Assembly (NCBI GenBank): GCA_020205615.1
Contig: CM035173.1
Span: forward strand, 49,652,617 to 49,716,616
DNA from: Panax quinquefolius
Lineage: Eukaryota > Streptophyta > Magnoliopsida > Apiales > Araliaceae
Reading direction: 5' to 3'
DNA length: 64,000 bases
This document shows, piece after piece, positions 22,601 to 33,453 of this stretch (position 1 is its first letter; every line of letters begins with the position of its first letter). Under the pieces are notes generated by a model. The model was not told where the DNA came from. It searched no databases and worked only from the letters and a program-made list of their open reading frames with translations. The translations under genes and the position numbers were made by a program.

Positions 22601-23970
22601 CATCTTCTATCTTCTTGGGTTCCATTTAGGACAGAAAGCTCAAATAGAAACACTCATTCTAGGTGGCAGATCTCGTCTTAACTCTTGCATTTGGATCTCC
22701 AATGATCAGGTCTTAAGTGTGATCTATTGCCCATATGTTCCTTGTTGGAACATCTATTTTGGTGCCTTCTTATCTGAATTATTCAAGATCAACTTTTGTC
22801 TCTTGTTGCATAGGTTCATCGTCTGGTGTTGCTCTCTCCATGATCTCTTCTTTAAGCTCGACGATTTCATCTTCTAGGGCTACGATCGTGGTGTTGGGCT
22901 CGACCACCTCATTCGTAGTGTCTGGGTCATCGATCGCAATGCCTTGTGGTACAGACTTGTCTAAGTCTGTTTCATCAATGATGATGTGAATCGAGACTTC
23001 AACACTTAATGTCTTCTTATTAAACACTCTATATCTAAGAAAGATTCCTTCTTCTGACTTCGGTTGGAACTTAGTCAGATATTATTTTTCATTGTTGAGA
23101 ATGTAACATGCACAACCAAACGCATAGAAATAACTGACATTTGGCTTTCTTCCTTTCCACAACTCGTATGGAGTCTTCTTTAGTGTAGAGTGAACAAGAG
23201 ACCTGTTCTGAGTGTAGCACACAGTGTTGATAGCTTTTGCCCAGAAGTATTCAGGCATATGAGTTGCTTCTAGTAGAGCCCTTCCTGCTTCAATCAGCGT
23301 TCTGTTCTTCCTTTGAGCTACTCCGTTTTGCTATGGAGTTCATGGAGCTAAGAAGTTATGACTAATGCCATTGTCTGTGCAAAATTGATCCATCTTAGAG
23401 AAGTCAAAATCTCTTCCATGACCACTCCTTATAGCCTTGATGTTCTCTCCTTTTTCGTTCATCACCATCTTGAACATCTTGATGAATTGGGAGCTTGTTT
23501 CATATTTAGAATTGAAAAAGAACACTAATTGGAATTGGCCCAAAAAGATCCATGTGAAGTAACTATAGGGGCTTATCAATTGAGTTGACTGCTTTGCCTT
23601 TGAATGAGCTCCTAGTTTGCCTTCCAAGCTGACAGGCGTTGCATGGCATTTCATTGATGAAGCTGAGCTTTGGTAAACCTGCTACTAGATCTTTGGAAGC
23701 CAATTTTGACATAATCTTGAAGTTGAGATGAGACAACCTTTTATGCCATAGCCAGCTTATTTCTTTAGAGGCTTTAGCAAGAAAGCATATTCTTTCATCA
23801 GAAATCAGTTGAGCAAGATTAACAGTTTAGATGTTCCCTTCTCTTATTTCGGTCAGCTTTATAGAAGAGGTCTTCAGATCTCTGACTTGACACTAATTAT
23901 TGAGGAAGGTGACTTGATGACCCTTATCACAGAGTTAGCTGATGCTCAGAAGATTGTGCTTTAGTCCTTC
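22601..23970 (-). pseudogene. Copia element II: integrase and acidic linker
   Basis: The integrase core lies at about 23100-23560, with KAIRSGHGRDFDFSKMDQFC, in which the usual D-H-G is partly altered to S-G-H-G. This is followed by a broken PQQNGVAER-like region near 23310-23340. The linker at 22735-23060 encodes an acidic, low-complexity segment (EVVEPNTTIVALEDEIVELK), like the linker of element I at 1-330. GAG-pre-integrase sequence with KLASKDLVAG-like reading lies at 23600-23960. Several stops and frameshifts are present. It sits between protease (23971 on) and reverse transcriptase, the normal copia order. Confidence 0.85.
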
Positions 23971-24564
23971 CACATAGGCTACTTTGTTGAAGGACACTGC
24001 ACCATTCCCAGCCAAGCTATATCCTCTTGTCTTTCCAGAGCCGTTGTCTCCAAAGATGACTATTGGACCCTCCTTCTCTGTGAAGTTAGATAGGAGGGCT
24101 TTGTTCCTGGTCATGTGCCTTGAGCATCCACTGTCCAGATACCAAGTTGAGATCTTGGAGCTCTGTTCCTGCAGTAAGGTTAAACTTTCTTTTTAGTACC
24201 CAGACTTGCATGGGTCCTACCTTGTTAGTACCTTTGGGGACCCAAATCTTCTTGACTTTGGGTTTATTATGCAGAGGATTATAGTAACATTCTGCAGCCT
24301 TATGACCATATTTATCACATATAAAGCATCTAACATGATGCATGCTTGTGTGTGTGTGTGAATTCTTTCTCCATTTGGACTTCTATGGATTCTTGGTGGT
24401 CTTTCCCTTACACTGATTCTTCTTTTTTCCATGCATCCTTGTGATTCATGATTTGTGATGAGTGAAACTCAACCCTACTATTCCTTCCTGGTTGGTTCAT
24501 GAAGTTGGTTTTACTTGACTCCACGATCCTTCGATGTTGGAGAGTAGTGACTAAGTTACTCTTC
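23971..24564 (-). pseudogene. Copia element II: protease and second zinc knuckle, first copy of a tandem duplication
   Basis: On the minus strand 24343-24086 encodes a complete CCHC knuckle (CFICDKYGHKAAEC), then KKIWVPKGTNKVGPMQVWVL. A change of frame leads into the aspartic protease, where WYLDSGCSRHMT with the catalytic DSG is readable at about 24110-24150. A His-Thr run encoded by a CA repeat precedes the knuckle. The block starting CACATAGGCTAC at 23971 recurs at 24565, so the region is a direct tandem duplication whose second half continues at 26019-26542. Duplicating part of protease inside pol would by itself destroy the polyprotein. Confidence 0.85.
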
Positions 24565-24615
24565 CACATAGGCTACTTTGCTGAAGGACACTGCACCATT
24601 CCCAGCCTAGCCATA
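24565..24615 (-). pseudogene. Copia element II: start of the second copy of the duplicated protease region
   Basis: This 51-bp piece matches 23971-24020 and is separated from the rest of its unit (26019 onward) by the solo LTR at 24616-26013. Its last five bases, CCATA, are the target duplication. Confidence 0.8.
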
Positions 24616-26013
24616 TGATGAGCGGGTTTTATACCTACGAATCGGCTTTTGATTTGGACTTAAACTGTGTTGTTCTTGTCTATTTAAGTTCGTTTTTACT
24701 TATTTTGTGTTTGTTTTATGTTTAGGAGTGTAATATGAGGCATGGTGGTAGAATGATGGCGTTATGGCGAGAAATGGCATCTGAAAAGGGAAAATCGAAT
24801 CATAGAGACAAAACCTCAACAAGGCGTACATTATATAAGCAAAACCCCGTAGGGGGTGGGGGTACTTAGGCAAGAATGAATGACCCCTGTCGGGAGGGCT
24901 AGCTAAGATAAAAAACCCACGTAAAGCGGGGTGTCGGGAAGAAAAAGGAGTATTCAGAATTTGAGTTCAAGAAGGATTGGTTCGAGCTGATTATTCAAGG
25001 AGGACTAAAAGACATATGAAGAGACATATAAAAAGAGGAAAAGCACCAGGATTAGAGAGAGGATTCCATTAGAGTAGATTAGGATAAAACCCTAGTTCTT
25101 ATTAGTTTTGGAGATTGAAGCAAATTGGAGACCATTGAAGATCAAGAGTAGGAGCTTGAGGAAGATGGAGATTTGCTGACAACAGATTTATTCTTCACTC
25201 TACTCTTATTTTTGTCATTTAATGTTTATTCAATTGTGGATTCTTAGTTTTAATTCATTAATCATGAACTAAATCTCTTGTTTAAGATTACAATGGATCT
25301 TATTACATAGTTTATTTTTAGTATGCTTCTCTATTAATTATTGTGATTATTCTTGGATTGTCTATTATGGCTTGTGTTTATTGCTTAATTGCCTAGCTAA
25401 CAATTACCGTGATAATCTATATGAACTCGAGAGATGAATTATAGATTTAGATCTAATCATAATAGCATGTGATTGTGTTTTCTACATGGCTTTGGAATAC
25501 ATAATTTATGTCTAGGATAGAGATATACCTATACATCGCATGTAATCTGATAAAGAACTTGTGCTTAAAATCCTCTTTAATTGTAATTTACATAGAGATA
25601 TAGTGAATTAGTTAATTAGGGTGTTCTTCTTAATTCTATCATATGTGGATTTAAGTTGATTTGAGTATGATGCATTGAGATATGGTCATATTTACTTATG
25701 TGTTCTTGATTAACAATTTAGAATAGTGAGCTTAATTAATAAGAAGTGTATTACTTTAAGTAAAGCAATAAGTGAAGTTGTGATCTTAAATCTCCATAAT
25801 CTGATTTTTAATTAGTGGTAATTAGAATTAGTTTAATTAAATAAATTATTTTATAATATTAAATTGATTGTTTAAATAAAATTAGTTTGGTTAAGAGTTA
25901 GTATTTGGTAATTTGTATTAATATTTCTTCGTGGGAACGATACTCTACTTTCACTTTATTACTTGTTGACCACATATACTTGCGTGTTGTGCGTAACTAG
26001 ATTTTACCTAACA
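24616..26013 (+). mobile_element. Solo LTR of an Athila-like gypsy family, 1398 bp
   Basis: It begins TGATGAGCGGG and ends TTTACCTAACA, flanked by a perfect CCATA duplication (24611-24615 and 26014-26018). Internal phrases such as GAACTCGAGAGATGAATTA and TTCGTGGGAACGATACTC, and the final section before the end, match the Athila-type LTR at 43371-57796. The sequence around 24840-24950 carries G-rich runs with short self-complementary segments. It has no coding capacity. Confidence 0.9.
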
Positions 26014-26560
26014 CCATATCCTCTTATCTTTCCAGAGCCGTTGTCTCCAAAGATGACTGTTGGACCCTCCTTCTTTGTGAATTTAGACATGAGGGCTTTT
26101 TTCCTGTTCATGTGCCTTAAGCATCCACTGTCCAGATACCAAGTTGTGATCGTGGAGCTCTGTTCCTACAGTAAGGTTAAACTTTCTTTTTGGTACCCAT
26201 ACTTGCATGGGTCCTACCTTGTTAGTACCTTTGGGGACCCAAATCTGTATGACTTTGGGTTTATTATACAGAGGATTATAGTAACATTTTGCAGCCTTAT
26301 GACCATATTTATCACATACAAAGCATCTAACATGATGAGTGATTCATGCCCATTTGGACTTATGTGGATTCTTGGTAGTCTTTCCCTTATAATAACTCTT
26401 ATTTTTCCATGCATCCTTGTGATTCATGATTTGTGATGAGTGAAACTCAACTCTACTATTCCTTCTTGGTTGGTTCGTGAAGTTGGTTTTACTTAACTCC
26501 ACGATCCTTCGAGGTTGGAGAGTAGTGACTAAGTTACTCTTCTCTTTTCAGAACCCCAGG
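26014..26560 (-). pseudogene. Copia element II: second copy of the protease and zinc-knuckle region
   Basis: This repeats 24020-24550 closely, including the protease reading, GTNKVGPMQVWVL and the CCHC knuckle, here with the CA-repeat-encoded His-Thr run missing. It leads directly into the gag C-terminus at 26560, so it is probably the original join, and 23971-24564 may be the added copy; the direction cannot be proved from this window alone. Confidence 0.8.
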
Positions 26561-28283
26561 CCAGCATGGGATCCGTTATGTCTTGGAACATGACTTGGAT
26601 CAGGAGAGCAGGGATGCACTGGTTCTTCCTTCTGTCAGGATTTCACAAATTTAATGCTTTTATTAAAATTTGAAGCACTACTAATGATAGTTTCCTTTAG
26701 CTTTTCCACATATGATTCTGAGGTAGATTCCCCAAAACCTAAACCTGTTCTGTCATATGCACTTCTCTGACTGGAGATCAAGGAGTCCATGGATGAAGAG
26801 GATCTATTCCACATTAAGATTGATTTTTCTAGTTCCTTAATCTTAGATGTTAGATTTGACTCTCTTTGTGTGTTAAGTTCATTGGTATGTCTTAAGAGTT
26901 TATTCTCAGCCTCAAATTTAGAGAGAGAAGTGGTACTTATCTCCAGTTCTACTTGAACGTTCTCTTTCTCATTTTGAAGAAGAGAATAATCTTTAGACAG
27001 AACTCTGAACCACTTTATGTATTGATGCAGATCAGATGTTATGCCATGTAATGCAGTTCTTAAATCATCAATGTCTACATCAGGAGAGTTAAAGTCGAAT
27101 ACCTCATCAATACTTACTTCATGATGGTTAGTGATTTTCTTGTCCTTTGCATTTTTGAACATTAGACATAGATTTGCTACTTGAGGCTCTTCATCATCTC
27201 CAAACTCAAGAGTTGTGTTGTTGTCTAAGTCAATCCACGATCCTCCGGCCACAAGACCTTTGTCTTTCTTTTGGAGCTTTTTGTAGCCTTTAAACTCCTT
27301 CTTTGGATTTGTTTTCCTCTTCAGCTCTTCTCTAAAAGTTATGTTGCAGTTTTCAATGAAATGGACTAGTTTCTTGTAGTTGCGTAGCATATGTCCTTAA
27401 CCTGTTCCTTGCTGTTGTTGTTGTTGAATCTCTTAGGTATGTTGCTTCTGCCTTTCCACATGAATATTTTGAGTCTTCTTACCAGCATTGCAATGTCCTC
27501 ATCATCATCTTCCTCATAGTTAGATTCATTTTTAGCATGAGCTTTGGAGCTGGTTTCTATTGCCTTGAGAGAAACTTCTTTATCCTTCTTTCTTCCTTCA
27601 GATAGAGTCTTTGCTCGTTGGGTCAGCTCTAGTTCGTAGGTAAGAAAGTTGCCATAGAGTTGTTGAACTGTCATTTCATGGAGGTTCATTGATTATCTGA
27701 TAACAGTGGTTTTGGCATCCCACTTGCTTGGTAAAGCCCTCATGAACTTTATGATAAAATTTTTGTTTGGATAGATTTTTCCAAAAGCTCAAAGAGATTT
27801 GAGCAACACATTGAATCTCTCATAGGTAGAAGTGACGTTTTCTCCTAGAACATGGGCTAACATCTCATACAGTTGAGTCAGAAGAGATTTCTTGTTTTCT
27901 TTGACTTCTTCTGCTCCTTCGTGCATAATGAGCAATTCTTCCCAGACTTCCTTAGAAGTTTTGTTGTTGACCACGTTTCCGAACAAATCATCTTCTAAAG
28001 ATTGGAACAAAATATTCTTGGCCTTTTTGTCTAGTTGGACAACTCTCTTTTCGTTGTCAGTCCATTCTGATTTGATCTTGATCTGAATTCTGTTTGGATC
28101 ATCTAGAGTTGGTGCAAGCTTTGTTGGTACGTAGGGCCCATTCATAACAGTTTCAAATAGCTCTTCATCTATTGAATCCATGTAGGCTTGCATACGAACT
28201 TTTCAATTGGCAAATTTGTCTTTGTTGCACATTGGTGGCTTGCTGCCTCCATCGGTCTTGGACTCGCATATCAGTTGTGTCAT
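26561..28283 (-). pseudogene. Copia element II: gag gene, broken
   Basis: The gag start codon is at 28283-28281 (M-T-Q-L), 36 bp inside the primer-binding site. A Trp codon near 28203 has become a stop. The helical gag region is readable at 28193-27789 (MQAYMDSIDEELFETVMNGP), and the EMTVQQLYGNFLTYELEL segment at 27689-27590. A CCHC knuckle near 27370-27400 is destroyed by a frameshift. The acidic DNNTTLEFGDDEEPQ and coiled-coil parts follow at 27390-26635, and the C-terminal DRTGLGFGESTSESYVEKL motif is shared with element I. The gene is not functional. Confidence 0.9.
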
Positions 28284-28319
28284 TGGATCTACTAAAGCTT
28301 TGTAGGCTGGTTGAGAGAA

Positions 28320-28334
28320 CCTACTTTGATACCA
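28320..28334 (-). other. Primer-binding site of copia element II
   Basis: The minus strand reads TGGTATCAAAGTAGG, two bases from the LTR end, complementary to initiator tRNA-Met with small changes. Confidence 0.85.
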
Positions 28335-28336
28335 AT

Positions 28337-29777
28337 TGTTAGTTCCCATAGACATAATAGTTATCTTGAAGAGGGGTTGAATAGATATTTTAAAAACTTT
28401 TTCCTTTTCAAAATACTTGTCAGATTTGTTAATAAATTAATCACAGCGGAATATAAGATTTGTTTGTTCCCCTTTAAGATAAACCAAGTTTATAGGTGAT
28501 AAGCAGTTATGACAAATATAGAAGTTATAGCAGGTATATATAAGACACAGTGATTTTAAATGGTTCAGAGCACTCAATGCTCCTAGTCCACTCTTCTACT
28601 CCACGAGTAGGAAATTCACTAAGGATATCTTTATAATCTTTGAATCACTTAGATTCCTTCAAGACTTGTAGTCTTGAAACTTCTTAGTTCACTTAGAACT
28701 CTTCAAGTTCAGCAGACTTGGAATACACTTGATGAGAATTGAGTTCTTGAGTTGTGCTACTCAGTTGCAGTTAAGCATACGTTCAAAAGAACTGAGTAGC
28801 AGAGCAAGATTTTCTTTCTTGATCTTATAGTTTTGGACTTTGAGTGTTCTTGAGCTTTTGTTTTGAACTTGCTTATTGCTGCATCTATGTCTAATTTGCT
28901 TATAAAGGAGCCTTTGAAATGTGTCTGTTGAAGGCATCCGTTGTAGCATTTAATGCATCAGACATTTCTGAGCACTGATGTTGACTTCCTGGAAATCTGT
29001 AGCTCTGCCGTCTAGCCCACTGACATAGCAAACTGCTTTCTCACCTAACACCTGAAAAGATGATTTTTAGCAGGCATGCATTCCTTTCCTTAACTTCTTC
29101 TATACGCTTTTTCGATACATATTAAAGATGAGTGTTGGATGATTGGGATTCCCAAAATCTCAACGTCTATAAGCCATTTTTCATTTGTTATACTTCATCC
29201 TTCAGCAAATGGATGAAGCTCAGTGCTTCTGATGCTAACTGGAGAGACACCACGATTATTGTCTTTGTATCACGATCGTTTTGTCTTTTCATGCTCGTGC
29301 TTGATATATCCTTGATCGAAGAGAACACTACAATTTCTCTTAAGCTCTGATAGACTACGATCTCTATTTGCTTGTTTTTCAGACTCCATGATTCCGAGAG
29401 CTGACTGCGATTCTTGACTTGGCTTGGCAAGCGCTCGGACTAAAGAAGATTCTGAGTGTGGCTTCCAAGACAGACTGTGATTTTGAAGCAACTTTTTCGA
29501 TACTCCACGATTCTGCCTTGGCTTCTGCAATCTCTCGGCTGGCTTGATAAACTACGATTCTATTGAAGCCTATCTATTACATTTCAAAATAGATCATCCT
29601 AATAGCTTTGATCTTTCTTCTATACATTCCTTTATAGAATGATAAACATTAAACACATATCAACCTAACAATTTTGATCTACCATCTAAGTCCTTATACA
29701 TATGTTCTTTGAAGGAATTTACACATAAGCATATTTATTTACTTTTAACATAAAATTTTAATATGCAATTCACAACA
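28337..29777 (-). repeat. 5' LTR of copia element II (1441 bp)
   Basis: Ends and internal sequence match the LTR at 9131-10407. The CGAT-word cluster lies at about 29250-29560, upstream of a TATAAA-like site near 28905. The primer-binding site adjoins it on the left. The right flank (29778 on) is unrelated DNA, so this is the outer end of the copia array. Confidence 0.9.
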
Positions 29778-30824
29778 AATTATACTTGTTTGAGTGATGT
29801 TCTCAATAAGTTGCTTGCTGGATTTGACCAATATGGGAACCCTTTTCATGCCAAAATGAGATGCAGCGTAGTGTCATTTTTTTGTGAAAAATTTAAAAAA
29901 TAACACTATAGTCAAACTTAATATCATAATTACATTATCATATCACTCTTACAAACTAAATTATTATTTTTAAAAATAAATATGAAATAAAAATATATAA
30001 TTAATATTTGTAATTAAATAAATGAGACTCATCAATACTTATATAAAAATACACATAAATGATAAAATCATCCAATCAAATCAATTGTAAATCAAATCTA
30101 TTATTCTATTCTTCAATTATGTATTCTTATATATAAATACACTTATATATAAATACACATAATCAAATCAATTGCAAAAATATTTATATATAAATACATA
30201 AATGATGACATCATCAAATCAAATCAATTGAAAATGATGACATTATCAAATCAAATCAAATCTATTATTTTATTCTTCAATTCTTCAATTCTTCAATTAT
30301 CTATTCTTATATATAAATACACTTATATATAAATACACATAATCAAATCAATTGCAAAAATCAAACAATAATGGAAAATCAAACAATAAAGACGAAAAAA
30401 AAAGTCTTAATAATAAAAATGAAAAAAAAGCTAAAGGAGAAAAATGGTCCTGCAATAAAATGAAATACAAATTCATTGTTTAGAATAAACAAAAATGGAA
30501 TACAAACTCAACTGGTTAGTGGTCTAATTAAATTAATTTAACATATTTTACCTACTTATTAACTTTTTGAAAAGCTATTAATTTACCTGCTAGATCAAGG
30601 GTCAGGATTGAAAGTTTGGAACCACACTAAAATATGTAACAACATAACACCACATATATAAGGAAAAATAACATATATTAGGCTTTTATGTAATAAATAT
30701 ATTGTTATCAGCTATGTAAATATATATGATAGATAATTCTTTTAAAGAAAGATGTACTATCATGAACCAGGCCTAATACTCTAATTTGATTTTATGTATT
30801 CAAATATATTTCACAATTGTCATT
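29778..30824. other. Unassigned AT-rich DNA with a ~180-bp tandem duplication
   Basis: No gene is visible in about 1 kb. Two 60-bp blocks at 30121-30180 and 30301-30360 differ at one base and lie exactly 180 bp apart; similarity extends leftward, so the unit is probably about 180 bp. This may be the only non-retroelement DNA in the left half of the window. Confidence 0.6.
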
Positions 30825-33439
30825 TGTGACGCCCCCAAAAGAGGTCCACACAACCCATTTTGAACCGCCAAATACATGGTACAGAATTTAAATACAAACT
30901 TTATTTATACAACTACCGTGCAAAGTACGACAACATATAAGCTAAGAGTTTCAATACAAATATTGTCTCGTAGACAATATCCAAACTCAAATAAAGTCCT
31001 CATTATAATTATTATCACATTATTTTACAAAATAGTGAGGACTACTATAATAAACATTTTGGACCATTACTCCACTCCCCGACTAGTCCTAGTTACATTC
31101 ACGCCTCCTGAGAAGAACAATGGAACCAAAAGGAAAAGGGTGAGCTCAACTAGCCTAGTAAATAATATTATGACTAAGATAATGAAGAACAAATTATCTT
31201 TAGTCCTCAACAGTAAAAAATATGATAGAATACAATAGACAACAAGTTTTAGATTAACAACTGTAGCAGAAATAACAATCCATTTGAAGAGTCAAGCAGA
31301 GCATGATGTCTGCTATATTCTATGATTTAAAAATTCCATCATCAATATTTTATCCATGTAATACCAATCAATAATCATTTCAGATCAACAAATTATCCAT
31401 GCACTATGGGCCAAGAATATTCGTATGTATCACCAGTGGTCATAATCATGCTAAACAACTGTCCATCTATGCACTATGGGCCAAAGAGGACTTTCACCAC
31501 ACCTTTGTCTGTAACATTACAGGTCATGATTATACCAATACACAATTCCTGGTCATAATCATACCAATCAACAGTCCATCTATGCACTATGGGCCAAAGA
31601 TGACTTTCACCACAATATAAGCATGAGGATGATGACAATGATATAAAGAATCAATCAAGTGAGATCAAAGATAAATATTTATAGATTTATGATTCAATTT
31701 ATACAGAGTTCAAGAATGTCCAAATTGTCAACATGATCACCAATTGTGGAGTAAAATTCAAGAATAATATTCATGTATCAAAATAATTTGGACAGAAAAA
31801 AAAATTAAATTCCATTATGAATAATACTCATGAATAGTATCATATGAATAGTACCCATAAATAGTACCCCGACATGAAAAGATTAAAATTTTAATAAAAG
31901 AGTTCAGACCAATATTCCAGTGAAATAATATTAGATGAAGCACAAACCTCAAGGAATTTTTAATCATTTCAGGAATTATAGAATCAATAATAAGTTTAGA
32001 TTTAGGAATATGAAATGAAATAATATAAGAAACTGCAAATGGATTTTCACCCGTCATGCGGTAATCCGCGTAGACAGATTACTTCCACAACTTAATAAAG
32101 AATGAATACGAAGGGTTATTCACCAAGCATGCGGTAATCCGCGTAGACAGGTTATTCCCACATATAAATAAAGAATGAATACAAAGGGTTATTCACCAAG
32201 CATGCAGTAATCCGTGTAGATAGGTTATTCCCACAAACTAATAAGGAATGGAATGCAAACCTTTATGAGTATAAAGAAAATAACATCCTTTACGAATACG
32301 AAAGAAATAATACCCCTTACCTTAGTAGATTGGATACTTCAATAGTGTAGTAGCAGAATACTCTTCTTCTTTCTCTCTCTATAGTTTCTCTCACTAAAGC
32401 TTGTGATTATAACTTTGCTATACAAAAATGGTAGGAAATAATGAATGGATGGAGAAGTATTTATAGGCTAGAAAAGGTGGCAAATTACAAGGTTAATTAT
32501 ACTTTAGTACCTTCATCTTTCCCTCCATTTTTAGTTTAGTCTTTCAAGTATTATCAATCTTGCATAACCTCCCCTAATAGTATTTGTATGTGAACCAATA
32601 GTTCTTTGCATGTGAACCAATAATTCCTTGCATGTGAACCAATAACAATTAATTGCTCATTTATCTGATTAATTTCTCATTTGGTCAATTTAACATCCAA
32701 AAATCAACTATTATCGAAATAAATGTCGATTTCTATTAATATTCCCAATACAATGGAAATATTTTTATCAATAATTATTCATCATTAATATTATAATTCA
32801 AAATAATGACAACCAGATTATAAGAGGGGAATTTTCGATAAGGATTTATCCTTATTGGCGCGCAATTAAATAGTCTAACCCCTTTACTCTACAGAACTTT
32901 CTAGATATTGTCAATAATGCAAATAATAATATGAATAACTGTGTCGTCTCAATGATTGACTTAATAATATAAAATATTATGCAGATGATACTGTGACAAT
33001 AATGGAATCAATATGAGATACTATGCAGCAATTAATGTGACAATTATTGAATAAAATTGAGTGACTTCTTACGTAAGCATCAATAATCAGAGATACTATG
33101 TAATATCGTGTGCTACTGTGCAAAAACGCGTATTACTATACTTTTATCACCGGGTATTTCAACAGTTTAACGGTAAAAGTCTTACCGTTATTTTATGAAA
33201 AGGTTATTTTTCTATATCCTACTGTTATGCGGTCCACCAATAATTGCGCCGTCATACGAATATTCTCTGACAAAAAGAATATTCCCTAACCAAATGAATA
33301 TTTTATGACAACTTACTTACTTTGTAAAATTTGCACATATCACTCATAACTATAGCATTATATCAAATCAACACCTTATTATTCAAAATAATATTTAGAG
33401 AAAATTAAATTTTTATTAATAAAAAGTTGGGTTCTTACA
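30825..33439 (-). repeat. 3' LTR D of a Tekay/Del-like gypsy element (2615 bp)
   Basis: In the minus sense it starts TGTAAGAACCC straight after a polypurine tract (33440-33453) and ends GGGGGCGTCACA at 30825. It is the one copy of the A-H family joined to a pol gene, and so it names the family. TATA box: plus TATTTATA at 32458-32465. Apparent intron: donor AAG|GTAAGGGG (GT at plus 32319-32320) and acceptor TTCTTCTCAG|G (AG at plus 31108-31109), 1213 nt. Three hairpin repeats lie at about 32040-32300, for example GCGG-TAAT-CCGC near 32055 and 32125. The 5-bp left flank is TCATT; no matching partner remains on the other side. Confidence 0.9.
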
Positions 33440-33453
33440 ACCTCCCCTCCTTA
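33440..33453 (-). other. Polypurine tract of the gypsy element
   Basis: The minus strand reads AAGGAGGGGAGGT directly before the LTR's TGTAAG. The same tract sits beside LTR F at 53942-53955, showing that the two belong to one family. Confidence 0.88.

Noticed and set aside
30490..30640. SINE-like pattern (AACTGGTTAGTGG, then AGGGTCAGGATTGAAAG) resembling RNA polymerase III boxes
   Set aside because: The two boxes are about 90 bp apart and degenerate, with no poly-A or T tail or target duplication that I could see.
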